DNA from: Phymorhynchus buccinoides
Taxonomy: Eukaryota; Mollusca; Gastropoda; Neogastropoda; Raphitomidae
Length of the DNA stretch: 64,000 nucleotides
Direction of reading: 5' to 3'
Assembly: GCA_017654935.2 (NCBI GenBank)
Contig: CM065693.1
Span: forward strand, 59,758,834 to 59,822,833
The stretch's first letter is position 1, and every line of letters begins with the position of its first letter. The position numbers and the translations under genes are program-made. Below the pieces are notes generated by a model. The model saw nothing but the letters and a program-made list of their open reading frames with translations. It did not search any database and was not told the origin of the DNA. Positions 60,337-64,000 of this stretch are shown one piece after another.

Positions 60337-60543
60337 AGCTTCCATCCACCCTCTGTCCCTTCAATATTAGTTAAGCAGGCATGTCCTCAGTAAAGAACAG
60401 ACCGGACCCCCATTTTTCAGTCTTTTTTTTACCAAAGGAGCCAGGATGGTCAACATACTGACCGTGGGCCCTTAAGAGAAGAAGAAGAAGAAGAGGTATG
60501 AAATATTAGTGATGCATGCAAACTTGTTCCTGTGTCATTGGGC

Positions 60544-60579
60544 GTGTGTATGTGTGTGTGTGTGTATCGCTGCGTGTGC

Positions 60580-60638
<59 letters not shown>

Positions 60639-60716
60639 CGTGCGTGTGTGTGCGTGCGTGCGTGCGTGCGTGTGTGTGTGCGTGCGTGCGTGCATGCGTG
60701 CGTGCGTGCGCATGTC
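60544..60716. repeat. TG and GTGC microsatellite
   Basis: TG run passing into GTGC units. It precedes the 5'-truncated end of the next LINE, whose frame runs into it by chance. Confidence 0.95.
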
Positions 60717-60719
60717 ACA

Positions 60720-61830
60720 AGTAACAGAGTTAGAGTAGGGGAAATGTACTCGTCTAAGACAAACGTTTTAAGTGGAATCCCTCAGGGAAGCATCTTGGGT
60801 CCTACCTTATTTACCATTTTCATAAATGACCTCCCTGAATGTGTGGAGTCGTCTTGTAAAGTATTCGCAGATGATACAAAGATTTTTAATAAAGCCAAGA
60901 ATAATAAACTAATTCAAAAAGATTTAAATAAATTACAAGATTGGACAAACGAATGGAACCTTTATTTTAATACTGATAAATGTAAGGTAATGCACGTTGG
61001 TAAAAGTAATCCAAATGCAACTTACACCATGGAAAAAAACAATGCCCCTTGTCCAGTAACAGTGTGCGAGCTAGAAAAAGATCTGGGGGTAACCTTTGAC
61101 AAAGACCTTTCATTTGATATACACATCCAGAACTGCATCAATAAAGCAAACCAAATGATAGGATTGATTAAAAGAACATTTATCAGTATTGATCATGATA
61201 TTTTTATTAAATTATACAAAGCTTTAGTTAGACCGCACTTAGAATATGGCAACATTATCTGGGCTCCAAAATTTAAGTACCAGTCAATAGCAATTGAAAG
61301 GGTGCAGCGTAGAGCTACAAAACTTGTTAAAGCATGCAAAATCATGGATTATTACCACAGATTACAGTACCTTAATTTATTTTCACTTAAAGGAAGGAGA
61401 ACAAGGGGAGATCTTATAGAAACTTATAAAATATTCAACAATCATGTGGATTTGTCCTGGAGTAATTTCTTTTCATCTCCTCAATACAATATGACTAGAA
61501 ACGCCTGTGGTAAAGTTTTTGTTAAAAGATATAATACTAACATAAGAAAAAATTGTTTTGGTAACAGAATTACTAACATGTGGAACGAATTGCCTACTGA
61601 CGTAAAATGTGCACCTCATACTAATATGTTTAAAAATCGTCTGGATACATTACCAAAATTTTTAGAAGTTTTTAGAAGCTATGACGAATAATGATTTATG
61701 AGGAAAATTTATGCCGCATCAACCTTGACCAAAAAGATACATTTACCAGAAAAATCATAAAAGATGGGACTGTTTGGAAAAGCTTTACGGCTTGTTTTGT
61801 CCCTACCTACCTACCTACCTACCTACCCAA
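60720..61830 (+). mobile_element. LINE fragment with intact RT C-terminal frame
   Basis: The open frame reads through to 61691 with no stop or shift. Motifs are [73 protein letters not shown] and the terminal [14 protein letters not shown]. It is 5'-truncated just before the PQGS motif. The 3' UTR ends in a (CTAC)n tail at 61801-61828. The clean frame suggests a recent insertion. The family is different from the previous LINE; the CR1/jockey group is likely. Confidence 0.9.
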
Positions 61831-61845
61831 CAACAATTAACAAAC

Positions 61846-62072
61846 CTCCCGAATGTGCGTCCACTGTCAGCAGTCAGATTGACAAGGTTCCCGTGTTGAA
61901 GACGGAATATTGACAACGATCCGTCGTTTCCAGACAGGAAAAGCACACCTTCTGTGGTAAGGTTTGCTGCTGCTAAGTTTGCAACGCTTAATGGATCAGC
62001 AAACTTTACTACGTGACATTTTAGACACATAAAACGTTCTTCCTTCTCTGCTCTGCTTTCCTCAGTGGCCAT
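61846..62072 (-). CDS. SPG11: SPG11 exon e1 (start of coding sequence)
   Basis: First coding exon, 227 nt of coding sequence ending in phase 2. The start is chosen as the ATG at 62072 (MATEESRAEKEERFMCLKCH); an in-frame ATG four codons upstream (MINKM) is the alternative. The peptide continues LTTEGVLFLSGNDGSLSIFR, echoing the human GSLTAAGSLQVLSLT region. The donor is TTCGGGAG|GTTTGT. Its phase matches exon e2 exactly. The 3' tail of a LINE begins about 15 nt inside the following intron. Confidence 0.8.
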
Positions 62073-62225
62073 TTTGTTGATCACATGATTGCAGTTGCTT
62101 CCCCTGCTACAGTTTGCTGTAAAAAGTCTTTAGCTCACAGTGTGTGTGTGTGTGTGTGTGTGTGTGAGTTGTATCCGACTATGAACTGGCTACTGCTATT
62201 CTGGAGGGCTGGCTTGAAATGTTTA
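62073..62225 (-). promoter_or_regulatory. Presumed SPG11 5' UTR and promoter region
   Basis: Only about 150 bases separate the start codon from the pentanucleotide satellite. They include GTGATCAACAAAATGGCC at the start codon and a CA run on the minus strand (plus-strand TG run 62139-62166). GCCATTTTG on the plus strand is a YY1-like element (AAGATGGCC-type, here CAAAATGGCC) at the start codon, as in many TATA-less housekeeping genes. No TATA box was seen. This is inference from position. Confidence 0.45.
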
Positions 62226-62226
62226 T

Positions 62227-64000
62227 TAGCATAGCATAGCATAGCACAGCATGGCATGGCATAGCAAAACATAGCATAGCATGGCATAGCATAGCACAGC
62301 ATGTCATAGCATAGCATAGCAAAGCATGGCATAGCATAGCATGGCATAGCATAGCATGACATAGCATGGCATAGCATTGCATAACATAGCATGGTATAGC
62401 ATAGCATAGCATAATATAGCATAGCATAGCACAGCATGACATAGCATAGCACAGCATGGCATAGCATAGCATAGCATGGCATAGCACATCATGGCATGGC
62501 ATAGCAAAACATAGCATGGCATAGCACAGCATGGCATAGCACAGCATGGCATAGCATAACACAACAAGGCATGGCATAGCACAGCATGTCATAGCATAGC
62601 ATAGCATAGCATAGCACAGCATGTCATGGCATAGCAGAGCACAGCACGGCATAGGACAGCATGGCATGGCATGGCATAGCATAGTATATCACAGCATGGC
62701 ATAGTATAGCATAGCATAGCATAGCATAGCATAGCACGGCATAGCATAGCATAGCATGGCATAACATAGCATAGCACAGCTTGGCATAGCATAGCATATC
62801 ACAACATGGCATGGCATAGCATAGCATAGCACAGCATGGCATGGCATAGTACAGCATTGCATAGCATAGCACAGCATGGCATGGCATAGCATAGCATAGC
62901 ATGGCATGGCATAGCATAGCATAGCATATCACAGGATGGCAAACAGCATGGCATAACATATAACGTGGCATGGCATAGCATAGCATGGCATAACATAGCA
63001 TATAGCATAGCATGGCATGGCATGGCATAACATAGCATAGCATAGCATGGCATAGCATAGCATAACAAAACATAGCATAGCATAGCATAGCGCAGCATAG
63101 CATAACGTAATGTAGCATATCACAGCTTAGCATAGCATAGCACAGCATAGCATAGCACAGCATAGCATAGCATAGCATAGCATAGCATGGCATGGCATGG
63201 CATAGCATAGCACAGCATGGCATAGCATAGCATAGCATAGCATAGCACAGCATAACGTAGCATAGCATAGCATAGCATAGCATATATCACAGCACAGCAC
63301 AGCATAGCCGGCATAGCATAGCATATAGCATAGCACAGCTTAGCATAACGTAGGATAGCATAGCATAGCGTAGCATAGCATAGTATGACATGGCATAGCA
63401 TAGCACAGCATAACGTAGCATAGCATAGCATATAGCACAGCATAGCATAGCACAGCATAGCATAACGTAGCATAGACAGCATAGCATAGCATGGCATAGC
63501 ACAGCATAACGTAGCATAGCATAGCATATAGCACAGCATAGCATAGCATAGCATAGCATATCACAGCATACCATAACGTAGCATAGCATGGCATAGCATA
63601 GCACAGCATAACGTAGCATAGCATGGCATATAGCACAGCATAGCATAGCATAGCATATCACAGCATACCATAACGTAGCATAGACAGCATAGCATAGCAT
63701 AGCATAGCATAGCACAGCATAACGTAGCACAGCACATAGCATAGCACAGCTTAGCATAACGTAGCATAGCATAGCATAGCATAGCACAGCTTAGCATAAC
63801 GTAGCATAGCATAGCATAGCATGGCATAGCATAGCATAACGTAGCATAGCATAATACCGCATAACGCAGCATAGACAGCATAGCATAGCATAGCACAACT
63901 TAGCATAACGTAGCATAGCATAGTAGAGCATAACGTAGCATAGACAGCATAGCATAGCATGGCATAGCATAGCATAACGTAGCATAGCATAGCACAGCTT
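62227..64000. repeat. ATAGC pentanucleotide satellite
   Basis: About 350 copies of a 5-bp unit (ATAGC/GCATA) with frequent ATGGC, ACAGC and ATAAC variants, continuing past the window edge. Right-hand copies (63300 on) form a higher-order pattern with CATAACGTAGCATAG. Many minus-strand frames of MLCYA-type residues arise from it because the unit lacks stops in one strand. Confidence 0.98.

Larger units (their letters stand above)
11294..62072 (-). other. SPG11: SPG11 (spatacsin) gene, N-terminal portion
   Basis: Spatacsin is a roughly 2400-residue cytosolic and endolysosomal protein. With spastizin and AP-5 it acts in lysosome reformation. Identification rests on the ordered exon peptides, which follow human spatacsin as I remember it. 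The strongest match is e6: LCQLNSWGR...HALETGLRQHQLDTVTFFL, against human LCHLNGWGR...HALEAGIENRQLDTVNFFL. Others are DFMDRLYTLYP in e11 and YISELRE in e9. Intron phases are consistent for e1-e6. The rest of the gene must lie beyond the left end of the window. Introns are packed with tandem arrays whose monomers contain the exon edges. Doubts: a missing exon between e6 and e7, a frameshifting insertion in e9, and uncertain e12. Confidence 0.88.

Noticed and set aside
62135..63990. Many minus-strand frames rich in MLCYA residues
   Set aside because: Translations of the ATAGC satellite only.

Overview
The window is animal nuclear DNA, most likely from a marine mollusc and probably a gastropod. 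That guess rests on split genes with GT-AG introns, several jockey/CR1/L2-type LINE fragments, a DIRS-type tyrosine-recombinase relic, hAT and Harbinger-type DNA elements, and very heavy microsatellite and minisatellite content; no species marker was seen. Nothing bacterial is present. Most long open frames are translations of tandem repeats and are not genes.

One cellular gene can be recognised. It lies on the minus strand from about 62.07 kb (start codon) to 16.3 kb, possibly 11.3 kb, and continues beyond the left edge. It encodes the N-terminal part of spatacsin (SPG11), the large endolysosomal protein that works with spastizin and AP-5. I recognised it from remembered similarity to human spatacsin; no alignment was run. 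Identified exons, called e1 to e12 here: e1 61846-62072, e2 53498-53658, e3 51967-52200, e4 47476-48142, e5 46017-46101, e6 37294-37444, e7 31602-31707, e8 27184-27294, e9 about 24919-25124, e10 18022-18219, e11 16298-16497, and a tentative e12 11294-11386. Reading phases agree across e1-e6, e7-e9 and e10-e11. They disagree between e6 and e7 (an exon is probably missing from the model), and e9 has a frame problem.

The striking feature is the relation between the repeats and the gene. Nearly every large minisatellite array begins exactly at a splice junction of this gene, and its monomer carries a copy of the exon edge plus the adjoining donor or acceptor site. This holds for the acceptors of e2, e3, e6, e10 and e11 and for the donors of e3, e4, e5, e6, e7, e9, e10 and e11. 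It holds weakly for both sides of e8. Two introns (e5-e6, 8.6 kb; e9-e10, 6.7 kb) consist almost wholly of an array grown from the upstream donor meeting an array grown from the downstream acceptor. The gene therefore sits among hundreds of decoy splice sites.

Layout from left to right: 0-2.4 kb unannotated DNA with CA tracts; 2.4-3.2 kb tandem repeats; 3.9-6.35 kb a minus-strand LINE; 6.4-9.1 kb two minisatellites; 9.9-11.07 kb a DIRS relic with a 102-bp array made partly from its coding sequence; 11.3-54.1 kb the SPG11 exons with their junction arrays, interrupted by a foldback element (27.9-28.2 kb), a Harbinger-like MITE (34.1-34.4 kb), a solo LTR (35.0-36.3 kb), a hAT-like element (48.8-49.7 kb) and a tRNA-derived SINE (near 50.0 kb); 54.1-61.8 kb intron 1 with a LINE split by a hAT-like element and a SINE-like insert, then a second, intact-frame LINE fragment ending about 15 nt from the e1 donor; 62.2-64 kb an ATAGC pentanucleotide satellite beginning about 150 bp upstream of the start codon and running off the window.
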